Program-made: the position numbers and the translations under genes
Notes under the pieces: generated by a model
Told to the model about the DNA's origin: nothing
Databases searched by the model: none
The model's input: only the letters and a program-made list of their open reading frames with translations
In this document: positions 1 through 12,305 of the stretch, piece after piece
Position numbering within the stretch: position 1 is the stretch's first letter
How the letters are laid out: each line of letters begins with the position of its first letter
Assembly: GCA_030280995.1 (NCBI GenBank)
Contig: JASXTE010000002.1
Coordinates: 17,738,683 to 17,802,682 of the forward strand
Reading direction: 5' to 3'
From: Hemileia vastatrix
Taxonomy: Eukaryota; Basidiomycota; Pucciniomycetes; Pucciniales; Zaghouaniaceae
DNA: 64,000 nucleotides

Positions 1-45
1 TTTAAGATTTTATTGATTTCTGCCTTTTTATTTATTTCTTAAGGT

Positions 46-1264
46 TTAGATTTTTGTAGGAAATAAATCAGGATCATTTGATATGTAAGGCTTAATTATA
101 GATATTGGGAGCACTGGATGTTCTCTATCATATGGAGCATATAATAAAAATTCAAAAGCATTATTTCCAATTATATTTTTTTCAACAAATGGACCAATAA
201 ATTGATCTTTTAATTTATTGTTACATTTTAAGTTGAAATTTACTGTAGAAATAAGAACTTCATCTCCTTTCTTATAAGTACATTTTTCATTGGATTCATC
301 CCATCTTTTCTTCTCATACTGATGTGAATTTTCAATGTATTTTTGTGCATGATTTCTACATAAATTTTGCATTTAAAGAAAAGACTTAGCTCCAGGATGT
401 ATATCCAACCTAGGTAAGTTTTTATTTATTAAAGAACCTGAAGTTTATGGTACATAACCTAGCCATAACTCAAAAGGTTTTGTTTCAGTAACTGAATAAA
501 CAGTACTGTCACACACAAAGTCAAGGCCTGATAGAAGTGTTACCCAATAATAAGTAAGTCTATCATCATACTTAAATTCTAACCCAAAAGCAAAATATCT
601 TCTTCATGTCTTCTAAGTTTTGTATTATCCTTTCAACCAATCCATCAGGCTGTAGATGATATGATGTGGATAATTTTAAATTACAAACACATATTTCCAT
701 TAAGGAAGTCCAAAATTCTGGAGTAAACTTTGTGTCTCCATCAGAAATAATAGCTTTTGGTAAACTAGTAGTATTAAAAATTTTAGTCCTCCATAAGAAA
801 ACCAATTAATTAGTAGAAAAATCTTTATGGATTGAAATAAATTCACACACTTTTGTAAATCTATCTACTATTCCCCAACAGGAGTTAAAATTATCTTTTT
901 TTGCTTTTAGAGAACCAGTTAAAAAATCCAAGTTAATTGGTATCCATGGTGCATTTGTACCTTCAATTTTTTGCATTAATCCTGCTCTTTTACATGTTAA
1001 TTTTTTACATTTTTGGCAGGAATCACAAGAATCAACATATTGTGTTGCATCTTCAGACATAGTAGCCCATCAAGCAGTGCTTTTCAATCAAATAATGATT
1101 TTTTCCAGGTCAAAGTTCCCTGCTAATATTTCATCATGACAAAATTTAAGAATAAATTCCTTCCTTGATGAAGAGATAACTATCACATTACTTAGTTTTC
1201 CTCTATAGTATATGAATTCATCTTCTAAAGAAAATTTTCCTTTTTCTATAGCCTTTTGATACTT
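46..1264 (-). pseudogene. Integrase and C-terminal tail of copy A, broken
   Basis: Reading right to left, this segment encodes the integrase zinc-binding end (Cys-x2-Cys in DSCQKCKK), the catalytic core (a first Asp in the NLDFLTG region, then the ISDGDTKF block with the second Asp) and the post-core domain with KGDEVLIS and KLKDQFIGPFV. These align in order with the integrase of B at about 17040-18110. Frame changes near 372-572 and stops near 805 and 1060 break the frame. The chromodomain expected downstream lies off the left edge. The upstream end stops exactly at K, which inserted in the stretch between RNase H and the integrase zinc domain. Confidence 0.85.
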
Positions 1265-1293
1265 CACAGTGGGAAAAATCTGTGCACTAGATG

Positions 1294-2793
1294 TGTCAGG
1301 CTGAGGTCAAGTACAAAGATGTGAACTTGCTTGAATGGTCAGTTTTCTAGAAGATTTTAATGGTCCTATATGAATACTGTAGTATAAATCCAACAAATAG
1401 TAAAATACAATCCAAAATAAAGGTCTCAGTAATATAATTCTCACTATTTTTATATGTGGCTTACAATCTTTTTAGTTGGTAGAAAAATAGATTTAATAAT
1501 TCAGATACTATTAAAAAGTCTTATAAAAGTACTAATTGAGATGTATAGTAATTTATTTGGTTATATAGGTTAAATTGTATTTATAAAGAATGAAGAAATA
1601 TAACCAAAAACCCTCCTCCTTTTATACACAATGAGTTCCCCAATGATTCCCTTGATGTACCACCCAATACACAGTTAATGACGCCTCTAAAAAACTAATA
1701 GACATGCCCATCAACATTCCCAGTAATCCATGACATAATTAGAAGAGTAACAACCGTCAAAATCCTATATTAATAAGGAAAATCTATCAAAATTAAGAAA
1801 TAAGATAAAAAAAGAATATATGCGTAATAAACAATAATATAAGAGTCTAAAGGTGAATTTTTAAGGTTAATAATAGCTTAATAATAAGGGAGATTCACTG
1901 TAGAAATAATGGGGGTAATCCTGAAATTATACTACTTGAAATTCCCATTCAAAAATACCCAATATTGACTGAGAAACCACCCAAAAACTCAAAAATGAGC
2001 GTGAGATGTGGGGTAACTACATGCAGTCCTTGGCAGGCACTTGCACGGGTAAATCCTTGACTAAATTTAGGAAAATTTAAGTGTGGTTATGAAATAAGAC
2101 GCCAAGAGTAAGGTTATTAATGAAATTAGTGCATATAAACAAGGTCAATGCATTATTAATTAAGCTAGGACACTAAATAAGCGCCTGTCACCTATTTTAG
2201 TGTGTTTCCCCACAGTGGGTGTAGAATTTGGGGTAATTATAGTGTGAAAAAGCTAAATTTTCTAAAAATGAAGCTATTCACATGGGAAAAAAGCAGGCAG
2301 TATGTGGCCAGTACACAGAAGCCATTTCTGGCATAAAAAACACCAAATTTGAAAAGTGTTATTTTTATGCATTTAAATAGCCAAATCAATAGTCCTAAAT
2401 GAGAAAAATTGATCTGTCAAAGTGCAATTTTGATATTCTCAAATTTATGGTGCATATAGTCAACTTTTAAGTGAAATAAAGCACATTTCTTGTTTTTTGC
2501 ATAAAACAGTGAAAATAACAGCTTTAAGTGTACTTAAAAATTATGTAGCCTTATAATTAAGGCTCTTAAGATTACCCTAACATATTCCAACTTAATATTA
2601 AGTACATAAGACTTATAAAAGGTGGATATATGCGTGTATATAAGGTGCTATAATGGCATATTTTGTATATTATCATAATTTTACTTATGTATACTATTTG
2701 TGTACTCTAATTTATTGCTCCCATGTATAGTTCATGTGTTTAAAATAAATTATAAGTACTTTTTACTCAGTCCTGGGGATATACAGGCTGACA
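1294..2793 (-). mobile_element. Solo LTR of J-type chromovirus
   Basis: A 1500-bp solo LTR on the minus strand inside K. It starts TGTCAGCCTG at 2793 and ends CCTGACA at 1294. A perfect 5-bp target duplication AGATG lies at 1289-1293 and 2794-2798. The sequence matches the J 5' LTR at 37509-38987 over its length, including the region around the TATAAAAGGAGGAGG promoter motif of J. No internal retrotransposon sequence remains, as expected after LTR-LTR recombination. Confidence 0.88.
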
Positions 2794-3647
2794 AGATGTC
2801 TTGTTCTTTTTTTGGCTTCTTGCATGGATTCTGCCTGTGACTCTGGTGGTAACCCTGTCCCAGTTTTACATCCACTCCCCTCTTATCTGACTTGCCTTTT
2901 CCCTCTGCTAATTGTTCTCCCTCTATCTTTTGTACAATATTCCTCCCTTTCAAACTCCTTAAATACTCCTTCTCGACATGCTCTCCCCTCTCACTTACCT
3001 TTACTTACTTCTCATTCCTGTACCTCCACATACCTTATCACCTATTTTTCTCACCTCACTTCATATTACTCATTGGAATTCCCAACCTTGTAAGGACTCA
3101 ATTCCAAGTCTCCTATTTGTCAATCATTTTTGGACCCTTTCATCAAGTTAAGTCTTTTTTCTCTTACCATTTCCTTACATTTACCACCCTGAAAATCTTT
3201 TTTATTCTGGACACAAATGTGCATATGAATTTCTTCAATAGGTATTTGGTGAATTGTTTCAAGAGCTTTTAAAGCCACATTCACAAACATGCACAATTAA
3301 ATAGTAAGATAAGATACATAATTCAAAAAACCTGAAGTAGGGGCTCAAGGAAACCAGACCTAAGTAAAATTTCTACATTTTTTTCAATGCAATATAATTA
3401 AGTAATAAAAATTTCAAGTAATTTTGTGTAAATAAAACACTATGGTTCAATCCTGAATGTTCCTACTGATTTACAGTGCTAGGGAGATAAAAGGGAGGTG
3501 ATAAAACAAGAGGGGACTGATGGGGAGGTGGTGGGTAGATGAGAAAGGTGGATGGAAACTCTGGGGAATAGTAGAGGATCTAAGAGAGTTGGATAGAAGG
3601 TGAGAAAGGTGGAATATAGTTCTGGGTAGTAGTAAAGGGTGGTAGGG

Positions 3648-3952
3648 AGCTGGAGAGGAGGTGAGAGAGATTTCAGAGAGAGGCAGGATATGGTGGGGAG
3701 TGGTAGAGAGATGGAGGGGAGATGAGCAAGGTGTCAAGGAGTGCTATGGTGTGGTAGGGAGTGGTAGGGAGCTGGAGGGGTGGTGAGCAAGGTTTCAGGG
3801 AGTTCTGTGGTTTTTTAGGGAGTAGTAGAGAGATGGAGGGGAGGTAAGAAAGGTTTCAGTGAGCTCTGTGGTGTGGTAGAGTGTGGTAGACAGCAGGAGG
3901 AGAGGCGAGAGGGATGTCAGAGAGTGTTGGAGCATGGAAGAAAGACATAGAG
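3648..3952. repeat. 61-bp minisatellite
   Basis: About five tandem units with a period of 61 bp. Successive AG(C/A)TGGAG motifs begin at 3648, 3709, 3770 and 3831, with a weaker one near 3892. The array is G-rich on the plus strand. It lies inside K, and less regular copies extend left to about 3480. The opposite strand reads as a Ser/Pro/Leu-rich open frame (3471-3737) that is a by-product of the repeat rather than a gene. Confidence 0.85.
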
Positions 3953-4311
3953 CCTATAGATATCTAGAATAATTATTTCATGGCTAATAGACTAGGGAGG
4001 GGAAATGACCATCATCCAAGTTTCTCACTGAATATTTATTAGGCATTAAATAACTAGCCACTTAACATATTATCAGAATTTAAAACAAGAGGAAATGAGT
4101 GAAGGGAAGAAAAAGAGACAGGAGGTAGTTTCAGGGAAGGGAGGCTTAAGAGAGGGGAGGCAGGGTAAGGCTAGGTATGATAGGGGATAGTGAGTGTAGA
4201 TTAGAGATAGAATAGGATCATTCAGTGACATAGACTGAGGTCAGGACCAGAGTCACAACAAGGGATAGAAAAAAGGACTAGACTTCTAGTGTATAATTTT
4301 TTCCCACTGTG

Positions 4312-5780
4312 CTTTATTTGTAAAGTTTTTATAAAAGGCTGCACTGATGCATTTTTTGGTCATGAATGATTGTTGATAATTTTTTCAAATTTTAATCATC
4401 CTTATATGATTCAACAATAGTTTACATTGATTCATCTTCCATATCCGCTATATACACACCAAAAATATGAATTACATTTTCTTCAGGTACATAAGCAGGA
4501 TTGGAATTATTATTTGGTAAAGTGAGTCTTTATAACATATCAAAATTAGAGTTTAATAAACCAGATCTACGAATAATAGTCATTCTTCCTCTATAATCTT
4601 GAACTGCAAGATTCTGCCTAAACATATGTCTTTTTTGGTATTTCATATTTAATAATGGTCATAAAGTACTGCAACCAGTTATCAACTCAAATTTTTGCTC
4701 CTTAAAATATTAATGTAACTTTTCCAAAGCCCATACTACTGCTAAGCACTCCAGCTAAGTTGCTCCATATTTCAATTCACTTGGTCTCAAGCTCCTTGAA
4801 ATATAGTATATTACTACTTCTGAAACCTCCTTCATCACTTATTTTTGATGAAGTTCAGCTCCTTATCCTACAAAACTTGAATCTGTATATATTACAGAAG
4901 GTTTAGTAAATTCAGGTAATCCCAAAATAGTTGCTGTTATTAAATTTTTTTTCAGAGTGCCAAAAGCTTTTTTTCCTTCATCATTCCAGATAAAAGCAAT
5001 ATCTGATCTAACCATATTTGTTAAAGGTGCAGCAATTACTTGGTAATATTTTATATACTTTCTATAGTAACCACACATACCTAGAAAGGAATGATTTTTT
5101 TAACAGAAGTAGGCACACCAACATTCTGTATTGCTGCTACTTTGTTTTGATCAACACATATTTGTAACCCTGAAACAGCATGGCCTAGAAAATTTAGAGA
5201 ATGAAAACTAAATTTACATTTTTTAAGAACCAGAGACATATTGATATCATCCATCTTCTTCAAGAATTTAGATAGGTGAGTTATGTGTTACTTGAAAGTT
5301 TTTGACAAAATAATGATATCATCAATGTATACAATTAACCAACCTTCTGTTATTTCTTGATGGAAAGTGTTATCCATTTCTTTTTGGAATACAGAAGGAG
5401 CATTTTTTGGTGCAAAGTGAATTCTTATTTATTTATAAACTCCCATATTATTAGCAATCAAAAAAGATTTTGTGATGATTTCTCTCCAGAAAGCTGATGA
5501 TATCTTTATTTCCATCTAGACAGCTTATATATTTTTCCCCTTTTAAAGCTTCATGCATTGAATTTATTCTTGGTAAAGGATAAAAACTGTCAACTGTATA
5601 GGTATTTAATACTCTTTAATCTCCACATAGTCTAGCTTTATCTTTTTTATAAGATATAAGTACAGGTGAAATTACACAATATTTATGAGTAAAATCCACT
5701 TTTTCAATAATATTAAAATTTAATATATTGAAATATTATCCTTAATATCTTTCCTTTTTGTAGGAGAAGCAGGGTGAGGC
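4312..5780 (-). pseudogene. RNase H and reverse transcriptase remnant of copy A
   Basis: The minus strand encodes RNase H pieces (ending near VIYTDSSFVG at about 4870), the RT thumb block MCGYYRKYIKYYQV (about 5070), KKCKFSFHSLNFLGH (about 5210), and the RT palm near 5290-5560 with VYIDDIIILSK. These are collinear with RT/RNase H of B (15610-16740). The YIDD catalytic motif is still readable near 5320, but several stops and frame changes separate the blocks. The left end at 4312 abuts K and carries one copy of its CTT duplication. Confidence 0.82.
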
Positions 5781-6720
5781 TTCTTTTTTTAACTAGGAGG
5801 AATCTCAACTGATCCAAAATTTAATTGTAGCTTCATCTCATGATTAGCAATTAATCCAAACTCACATTTACCATGTACAAAAGAAATAAGAAAAAACTTC
5901 AATAGGTATATTATTTCTGGTTTTTCTGATTTATTAAATTGTTCAACAAAAGCAGCTTTTAAAATTTCCTCATTCAGTTGAAGCATTTCTTTAGAAGCTC
6001 TTCCTTTAAATTTACTAAATTATTACAAGAATTAATATATGGGTAGATTTTTGGAAAAGTTTAAATTATTTTAAATTTTCTTTTCACCATTATTTCCCAT
6101 TGTAAAGCATTAATTTTCTGCATCTAATTTTATTTCATTTTATTTTGGAATACTATTTCCAATTATAAACCAATTACTTAAACTATTAATTTTCATAACT
6201 ATAAAAGTACAATCTGCTCTTACATACCCATGAATATGTTTAAAGAAACCTTATTTAAAATATTTACCTACAGAGTTTGTTATTGACCCATATCCTCTCC
6301 AATTTCCTGAAGACAAAGCCTCTTATTTCTTCTCATAATCATTATCTATTTTCTTCAGAGCTGATAAAGATACAAACCTTCCACAACCTCCTGAGTCTAA
6401 GATCACCTCAATATTTTCTCCATTTATTAAAACAGGAATTTTCATTGGTGAAATGACTATATAATTATTTTTATTATCTGTTATGATTTTTGCTTCCTCA
6501 ATATTAGCCAATACTCCATCCATAATAGTTAAACCTTTACTTAAATATTGGAAATCAATTTCTAATGAAAATATGTCTTTTTTTTCATATAAAATATAAC
6601 CTTTTACATCTTATGATTCACTAGAACCTTCAGACTCTTCAGGCTCAGTTTTTTATAGAAGATTTATCGTTTTATCAAAAAAATGGCCTTTCTGCCATTG
6701 CTTTCCAAATTTTAAAAAAG
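5781..6720 (-). pseudogene. Protease and RT-linker remnant of copy A
   Basis: Two recognisable blocks on the minus strand. The linker before RT (5789-5986) matches the B region around 15250-15440 that includes FAHGSHVLG. The aspartic protease (6323-6523) keeps the motif VILDSGGCGRFVS, with the catalytic Asp-Ser-Gly present. Stops separate the blocks, so no polyprotein could be made. Identity as a retropepsin rests on the D-S-G motif and on position between gag and RT. Confidence 0.78.
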
Positions 6721-8386
6721 AATTTGTTGAATATTTCTTTGGGGAAATAAGTAAAGAAGTTTTTACAATCTTATTCTAATTTCTATTACCAGATTTTTGA
6801 TTGTCATTTTTTTACTGATACTTTTGCACATCACTTCTTGGCTTATATTTATGATTTAGTAAAACATCCTTACAGATATTAGTAAAATTAGATGTTTTAT
6901 AAGTATTTTCAGACCTAGATACTACCAAATCTCTTAATGAATTTGGTAATTTAAAAAAAATCATTTCTTTTTATATTTCAAAATCAATTTTTGGATCCAT
7001 GGCTTTCAATATTTTTTTAATTTCATTAAAAAGACTATGGGGTTTTCAGATGAGTTTGATTAATATTTATTTTCCTCATATAGCCTTAGTTGATCTATCT
7101 TGAATGTAGAACCACAAATTTTTTTCAATGAAGTGTTTTCATACCTCCCATGAGTACTCTTTTTCATCCATAGGAACAGATTCATACCACATCAATGAAA
7201 AATTAGTAAATAAAGAGATTAATTTAGAAGTAATCTCATTATCTGGTAATTTTTATGATTATTTTAAATTATCAATCCTCTGGATTAAAATTTTCCAGTC
7301 TGAAGCAAAATCACCATTAAAAGCAGGATATTGAGCTAAGTTAGGCCAATTCTTTTGATGGCTATTGATACCAGTTTTATTAATAATTGTTTCATTATGT
7401 AACAACTCTGAAATTGTTTAAATATGTCCACTTAACTTTTCTTTCAAAGATCCCCAAGAATGATCCTCAAGAAATTTATTCTTTGAAACATTATTAAATG
7501 GTATTTCCCTTTGTTTCCCTTCTGAAGGCTTTCTTTGAATATACTCATTATTAAATTTATTTAATTTATAAGATAAATTTACTTTCGGGGGTATCAAAGT
7601 TAGAAATTTGTAAATATTTAAAAATTATTTAACAATAGGAAAATAAAGCTACAGAGTTGAAATTATTTCTCAGTAAAAAAGTGTTTTTGAGGCACAATAT
7701 GCCATATATAAAAAACTAATCATGGTTGATTTGGTGGAAAAACAAGGTATTTTAATATGGAAGATTTCTAACTTTGATACCCCCTATTTTTTTCTTCCAA
7801 TCTCAATATTTGATCTCTAAATAATGGAATTTCAGATAATGTGTCATTCATATTATTAATTGATAAAGCGTTTCTCTGTTCATTAACAAGAAACTTCTCA
7901 GAGAATAAGTCCATTTGGGATTTAAAAGAGCTTATATCTTTGTTCATCTAATAAATTTCATCTTCTAAAGATTGGTTTTCACTTTTACAAAGTATAAATT
8001 GTTTATTAATATCCTCTACAGCTATTTTCAATTGATGATAGACCTTATTTCTTAATATTTCAATACTTTTATCAGTTATTTAAATAACAAACTCATGTAA
8101 AATTTCCAATTGATTCAATCTTTTATCAAAATAATGAATTAAATTGTTCATTCTATGATTGATTATGCAGCTTATATCCAGTTGATTATTTTCAAGTATT
8201 TTATAAGAATCAGTAGTAGTTTTAGGTATTTCTTCAGGTACTTTAAAATTAATTCTAGAGTCCTCTTCTGATAATAAAGCTGCATGATCATCAAAAGAAA
8301 AAAAAATTCATCACAAGTAGTTAAAACTGGTGCTTCAGATGAATGTTTATCATTTCTTAATGTTTCCTCATCTGAATCACTCTCAC
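6721..8386 (-). pseudogene. Gag remnant of copy A, with a MITE inside
   Basis: The minus strand carries capsid-like sequence around 7000-7350, beginning NWPNLAQYPAFNGDFASDW, which parallels the WPKLDQYPTFDGDSSSDW block of B. Toward 8386 is an acidic N-terminal stretch (GESDSDEET). The region is broken by frame changes, stops and the 198-bp MITE at 7587-7784. Upstream it is joined through a short intron (8387-8441) to ORF1. The plus-strand open frame at 7128-7334 is only the complement of capsid sequence. Confidence 0.75.
7587..7784. mobile_element. 198-bp MITE with Harbinger-like ends
   Basis: Perfect 21-bp inverted repeats bound the element. They begin GGGGGTATCAAAGTTAGAAA at 7587, with the complement ending at 7784. 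The core GGGGGTATCAA is shared with the ends of HB1 (9632) and HB2 (41041), which suggests mobilisation by a PIF/Harbinger transposase. It has no coding capacity. It sits in the gag region of copy A. I could not identify a clear target duplication: the flanks are CTTTC and TATTT. Confidence 0.8.
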
Positions 8387-8441
8387 CTATATAAAATTTA
8401 TCAGTATTTAGATTTTTCAATTGATTTGGAGGGGCTCTTAC
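8387..8441 (-). other. Intron between ORF1 and gag in copy A
   Basis: A 55-nt GT-AG interval on the minus strand. The donor is TTG|GTAAGAG, a branch-like TACTGATA lies inside, and the acceptor is TATATAG|GTGAGAG. The same position carries similar intervals in C, D and J, while B lacks one. That comparison is the main support for calling it an intron. Confidence 0.7.
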
Positions 8442-8897
8442 CAAGGTTTTAGTGGAATATTTTTTTCTTGCCTTTGTAAGGATGGGGATAGATCACAAGT
8501 AGAGGAGGAGGCCTTAAAGGACCTGACTGTGGAGCCTGGTTTTAATTTTGAAACTTGTCCCAGTTTGTATTGATCCACTCCTGCTTCCATCTTTCTACTG
8601 TTATTATGACTTATTGTTGGGAATCTCTTTTATTGGTAGAGTAACCTGATGGTGTGTTTGGAACCTGATTATTCTTGTTAAAAAAATGTCACATTGGTTG
8701 ATAATGTTTCTGACCTTTTCCTACAAATTTTCAGCTTTGCTTTCAGTTTTTTCTATTCTTCCTTGTGGTTGTTCACCACTGAGAAAAGATTTCTTATCTT
8801 GTCTTAATCCAGTATCTTTTTTGTTTTTTAAAGCTTGTGGCAGGTTTTCTACTATCCTTGGTGAGTTGTTTTTCTCTGAGGTATTGGCCTCCTGCAT
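8442..8897 (-). pseudogene. ORF1 of copy A (small Gln/Lys-rich protein), degraded
   Basis: An ATG at 8897 on the minus strand opens a short polar protein (MQEANTSEKNNSPR...). Stops follow, then a block resembling the C-terminal part of B ORF1: VERWKQEWI against VEQWKWDYL, followed by a Pro-rich stretch with YPHPYKG. Function is unknown. In B the equivalent protein has a predicted coiled coil and a Pro/Gln tail. The leader upstream is interrupted at 8954 by insertion of C and resumes at 36876. Confidence 0.6.
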
Positions 8898-8954
8898 GAA
8901 TATGTCCTATGTTATATTTTCTTTGTATAATATTCTTAAAATAAGAACTACTAG

Positions 8955-9631
8955 CTCAGTAATCCTAGGTATCCCTAGGACTGATTGTTTCTTATGTTTA
9001 AAAAAAAGATAACCTTAATTTCATTAAGCTTATAAGCTAAAATGATGGTTATAATACTAATATATATGGTTATTATCTTTATATATATTTATTACACTAT
9101 TATATGACTTATAAGAACTTGAATAGTCTATACATAGCCCCATAATACTTATTAAGGAGAAAATTTATTCATAATATACTTATCTTAAGTTATATTAAGT
9201 AATTATAGACATACATAAGCTTTTATGTATGCATAAACCTCATATCAAGTGGAATATGTAGTTATACTTTGTATATATAGGTCTACATGTGGGTTTAACC
9301 CTCTAAATAGCCTATAAGCTTTAATTTCTGATTTTTTAGGTCATATGGACATATTAAATGGACTCACAATGTCTAAAACAGCATATAAAACTTTTTATGA
9401 CACATATATCCAGTTTGGAGAACTTAATCTGCTTCCTTTAATGGATTTTCATGGATTTATGGGTTGGGATATGATAACTAGGTTAATAAGGACTTTTGGG
9501 GAGGTTATTGGGGGCTTTGAAAGTTTATTTTACTCCTTTATATGGTCTGGTTTTCATTTTATTCTCTTTGGATGAGTTATTTTACCTCTTTCCTTATGTT
9601 ATCCACTTTTATCTGTTTTCTCTATTTATTA
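8955..9631 (+). repeat. 5' LTR of C, left part
   Basis: Begins near TCAGTAATCCTAGGTATCCC and matches the C 3' LTR from 35702. The match stops at the HB1 junction, where TATTA (9627-9631) is the target duplication. The LTR resumes at 27918. Confidence 0.85.
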
Positions 9632-9715
9632 GGGGGTATCAATGTTTAGGGATCCGCAATTAGGGATCAGAATTTTTTTTTCCCAGGATCAGACATTATT
9701 AATTACAGAATATTT

Positions 9716-9745
9716 TTATCCACTAGTCCCGGAGCTAGTGGATAA
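9716..9745. promoter_or_regulatory. 30-bp subterminal palindrome of HB1
   Basis: TTATCCACTAG and CTAGTGGATAA form 11-bp arms around an 8-base centre, 84 bp inside the left end. The matching position in HB2 (54230-54259) has the same outer arms and a more complete palindrome. It may be a transposase or companion-protein binding site, which is inference. Confidence 0.65.
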
Positions 9746-10359
9746 GGAATCCATCATAATGCATTATCCTGCCTCTTATACCCCAATTTCTGTTCCTACT
9801 TCCTTATCCCAAACTCATCACATCCATGATGAATTTTTAAGAAAGTCACATGACTTATAATTGCTGATGCCATCCTTAAATCTCTCCACACTCTATGCTA
9901 CTTATTTTTGGTGGCAAACACTTAAGTTTTTTTTCAATCTACACACCCCAACTGCCCATTTGGCAGTGAATTCCCACTTCCCACTCATCACATAAACCTT
10001 CTACCAACACCTATACTAACAACAAGAATGAAGCACCTCTCTACTAGACGGCTAATTCACTTTACTTTTAGTTCTCTACTATAAATCTGACTCTGATTTG
10101 AAAGATGCTTTAGCCTATTTTTGTTTTCTTTCAAAAAAGCGTTACCTCATTTCCAGGGGGCCAAATCTTTATCATGATCTCCAATATGATATCTTCTCCA
10201 TTCTCAATATTCCTCAACTAAAATTCACTCAGCTATTTAGAACTTCTCCCGATTCTTTCTTCAAACTTTATCAACTCATCTCTGAACATCCTATCTTTCA
10301 TAACAATTCCCATAACAAACAGCATAATCCTGCCATTCAACTGGCTGTTGCACTATGTT

Positions 10360-11614
10360 TGTCAGCCAGGCTATTCCAGGAGTCCAGTAAATGATATATA
10401 AATTATAAAACCTTAAAGAGTGGGTAAGACTTGTATTTAATGAATATAACTTAATATTTTATTGCATAATGAAATTATATAAGAATTTTATTATATACAA
10501 GTGTTACATTAAATTTATTGGTTATATATATTTTTATATATACAATTAAATTGAGCATAATATAATATATTCTACAAATAATGGCGCATTTTTATGTATT
10601 TAATAATTATAAATTTATATTTAATTAATTAAAAAACATATATTATAATTATAAGTGTAAAATTGACTTATAATATAATTAAATTAATTATTTAAATTTA
10701 TATAATAAATAACATCTTTCATATAGTATTAAACAATAATTAATGGCGCTTCTTTTGACCCTTAATTGTGTCAGGAAGAAAATCAAATAAATTATAATAC
10801 TTATTTTATAAAATAGTATTATAAATTCTCAAATTAAATTAATTAATTGTTTCAGTTAAACTAGTTATTAAATTACATAGTGAAAACAATTAATAAATAT
10901 TAATTTACACTGAATTAAAATGATTGCATGCCTTGTTACATCAAAACATGTTATTTGTTTCACTTAGAAATGCTGAAAACAGATTGTAATACTTGTTTTG
11001 ATTTGTTTTTCCCATAGTTCTTAGATCACAGGGTTGTTTAGTTACTCATTATTTTGTATTAACTGATTTGGGAAATTTGGGATGGGAATTTTATATTCTT
11101 AATTGGGATTCTTATTATTTTTCGTATAATTTTCTCTTAATTACTATGTTACAGATGTCTTCTTTTATCTTCTTGTTTTACTTCATTACTATTTTGTATA
11201 TAGTCACTTGTAGCGCTTCAGAGGACCCATTGCCTATAAAAGGGCCTTGGATAATCCCCTGTAGAAGTATCACTTATTATACACTCAACAAATTAAATAC
11301 AATTTTTATATTATGTTTATATTCTTTTTATTAGTAATAAAATTCTAATTAAAATTTTATATAACAATTTAAAGGTTGCTTTAAGTCTGATAGTAATTAT
11401 ATTGGTTGCCGCGCAGAACTCTTACTTAAAAAATAATAATAATATTTATAAAACCAATTTGTTGTCTCTTCTCAGCTCACTCATCGTTGTCTTCTCTCAA
11501 TAAATTAAATAATTTTATTAAATTTTATTTCTTTTATTACCCATACTCCTTTCCTCCTTCTCCTCCTCTCATTTCTTCCCTCTTTTCTTATCTCTTCTAG
11601 ACGACTGACCGACA
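10360..11614 (+). repeat. 5' LTR of B
   Basis: 1255 bp, TG...CA ends. It contains a promoter-like block with TATAAAAG at 11235. The open frame of 88 codons at 11068-11334 recurs identically in the 3' LTR (19094-19360) but spans the promoter region and resembles no known protein, so it is not called a gene. Confidence 0.93.
11210..11275 (+). promoter_or_regulatory. LTR promoter core of B
   Basis: GCGCTTCAGAGG, then TATAAAAG (11235-11242), then a conserved CCCCTGTAG. The same block recurs in the 3' LTR (TATA at 19261), in solo LTR E (57611) and in the D LTR (58375). Conservation across diverged LTRs supports a Pol II promoter. Confidence 0.7.
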
Positions 11615-12305
11615 ACTGGGGGCCTTTCCAAACGACGACGACAATCGAGCCTGGCGATGAACGACAAAACGCACGGACCACCTAGCAAAACGAAACTTTT
11701 GCCGCGACTGTGTTTCGAACTTGGGTTTGACATCTTAGGTTTATATATTATTAATTTTTATATTATTTTGAAGTGATTTTTCGATCACTATAGTAAGTTC
11801 ACCTTTGCGCCTCTCACTCATATTACTATATTTTTATTGCAATAACAGTGATTGTGGCTTAATTGCTGATTCACTGAGTGTAAGTGTTCAATTTTAAAAA
11901 ATTTTTTTTTCCTAGTTGACCATTATAGAGTGTTAAATCCTCTTAGTCCTAGAAGAATTGACATTATTATTAATACAAATTGAATTATTAATTTAATTTT
12001 TTTTATTATTAATTATTGTTAATTTTGGTTGACTTAAAAGTACATTGTGCTTAGTCCCAAATATATTGCCATATTTAATATTGGTAATTAATTGGTTGAA
12101 TTAACTTACTTGTTATTCCCAATTTAACCTTGCAATCCATTTTTTTTAAAAAAAAAATTAATTTTTTAATTATTACTTTATATTGAAAATTATTTTTTCT
12201 ATAATTTAATTAATTAAATATTTTTTTTATTATTTGGAGCAATTATTGACTAACTTTGATTATTTTTTATAAAGTACAAAGTAAAATATAAAATTTCCCA
12301 CTAGT
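11615..12305 (+). other. Primer-binding site and leader of B
   Basis: The LTR ends ...GACA and is followed by ACTGGGGGCCTTTCC. The TGG two bases in would pair with the CCA end of a tRNA; I could not assign the tRNA. D (ATTGGAGGCCTTTCC), C (CTTGGGGGTCTTTCC) and J (ATTGGGGATCTTTC) have the same signal. The remaining 0.65 kb is AT-rich leader with no gene. Confidence 0.65.

Larger units (their letters stand above)
1265..4311. mobile_element. K: CACTA-like non-autonomous DNA transposon
   Basis: The ends are inverted repeats: CACAGTGGGAAAAAT at 1265 and its complement ending at 4311. Similarity continues for about 30 bp into a shared CACTAGA. A 3-bp direct repeat CTT flanks the element. Removing K plus one CTT restores collinearity of A with B across the site. 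CACxxTG-type ends and a 3-bp duplication fit the CMC/EnSpm (CACTA) group, an inference from ends alone. No transposase is visible. Without the nested solo LTR the element is about 1.5 kb. Bases 2799-3640 and 3953-4311 hold no convincing gene; pyrimidine-rich open frames at 2812-3272 look like composition artefacts. Confidence 0.75.

Noticed and set aside
3471..3737. Ser/Pro/Leu-rich minus-strand open frame
   Set aside because: It is the complement of the 61-bp G-rich minisatellite.
11068..11334. 88-codon open frame repeated identically in both B LTRs (also 19094-19360)
   Set aside because: Spans the LTR promoter and TATA region, shows no recognisable domain, and is identical only because the LTRs are.
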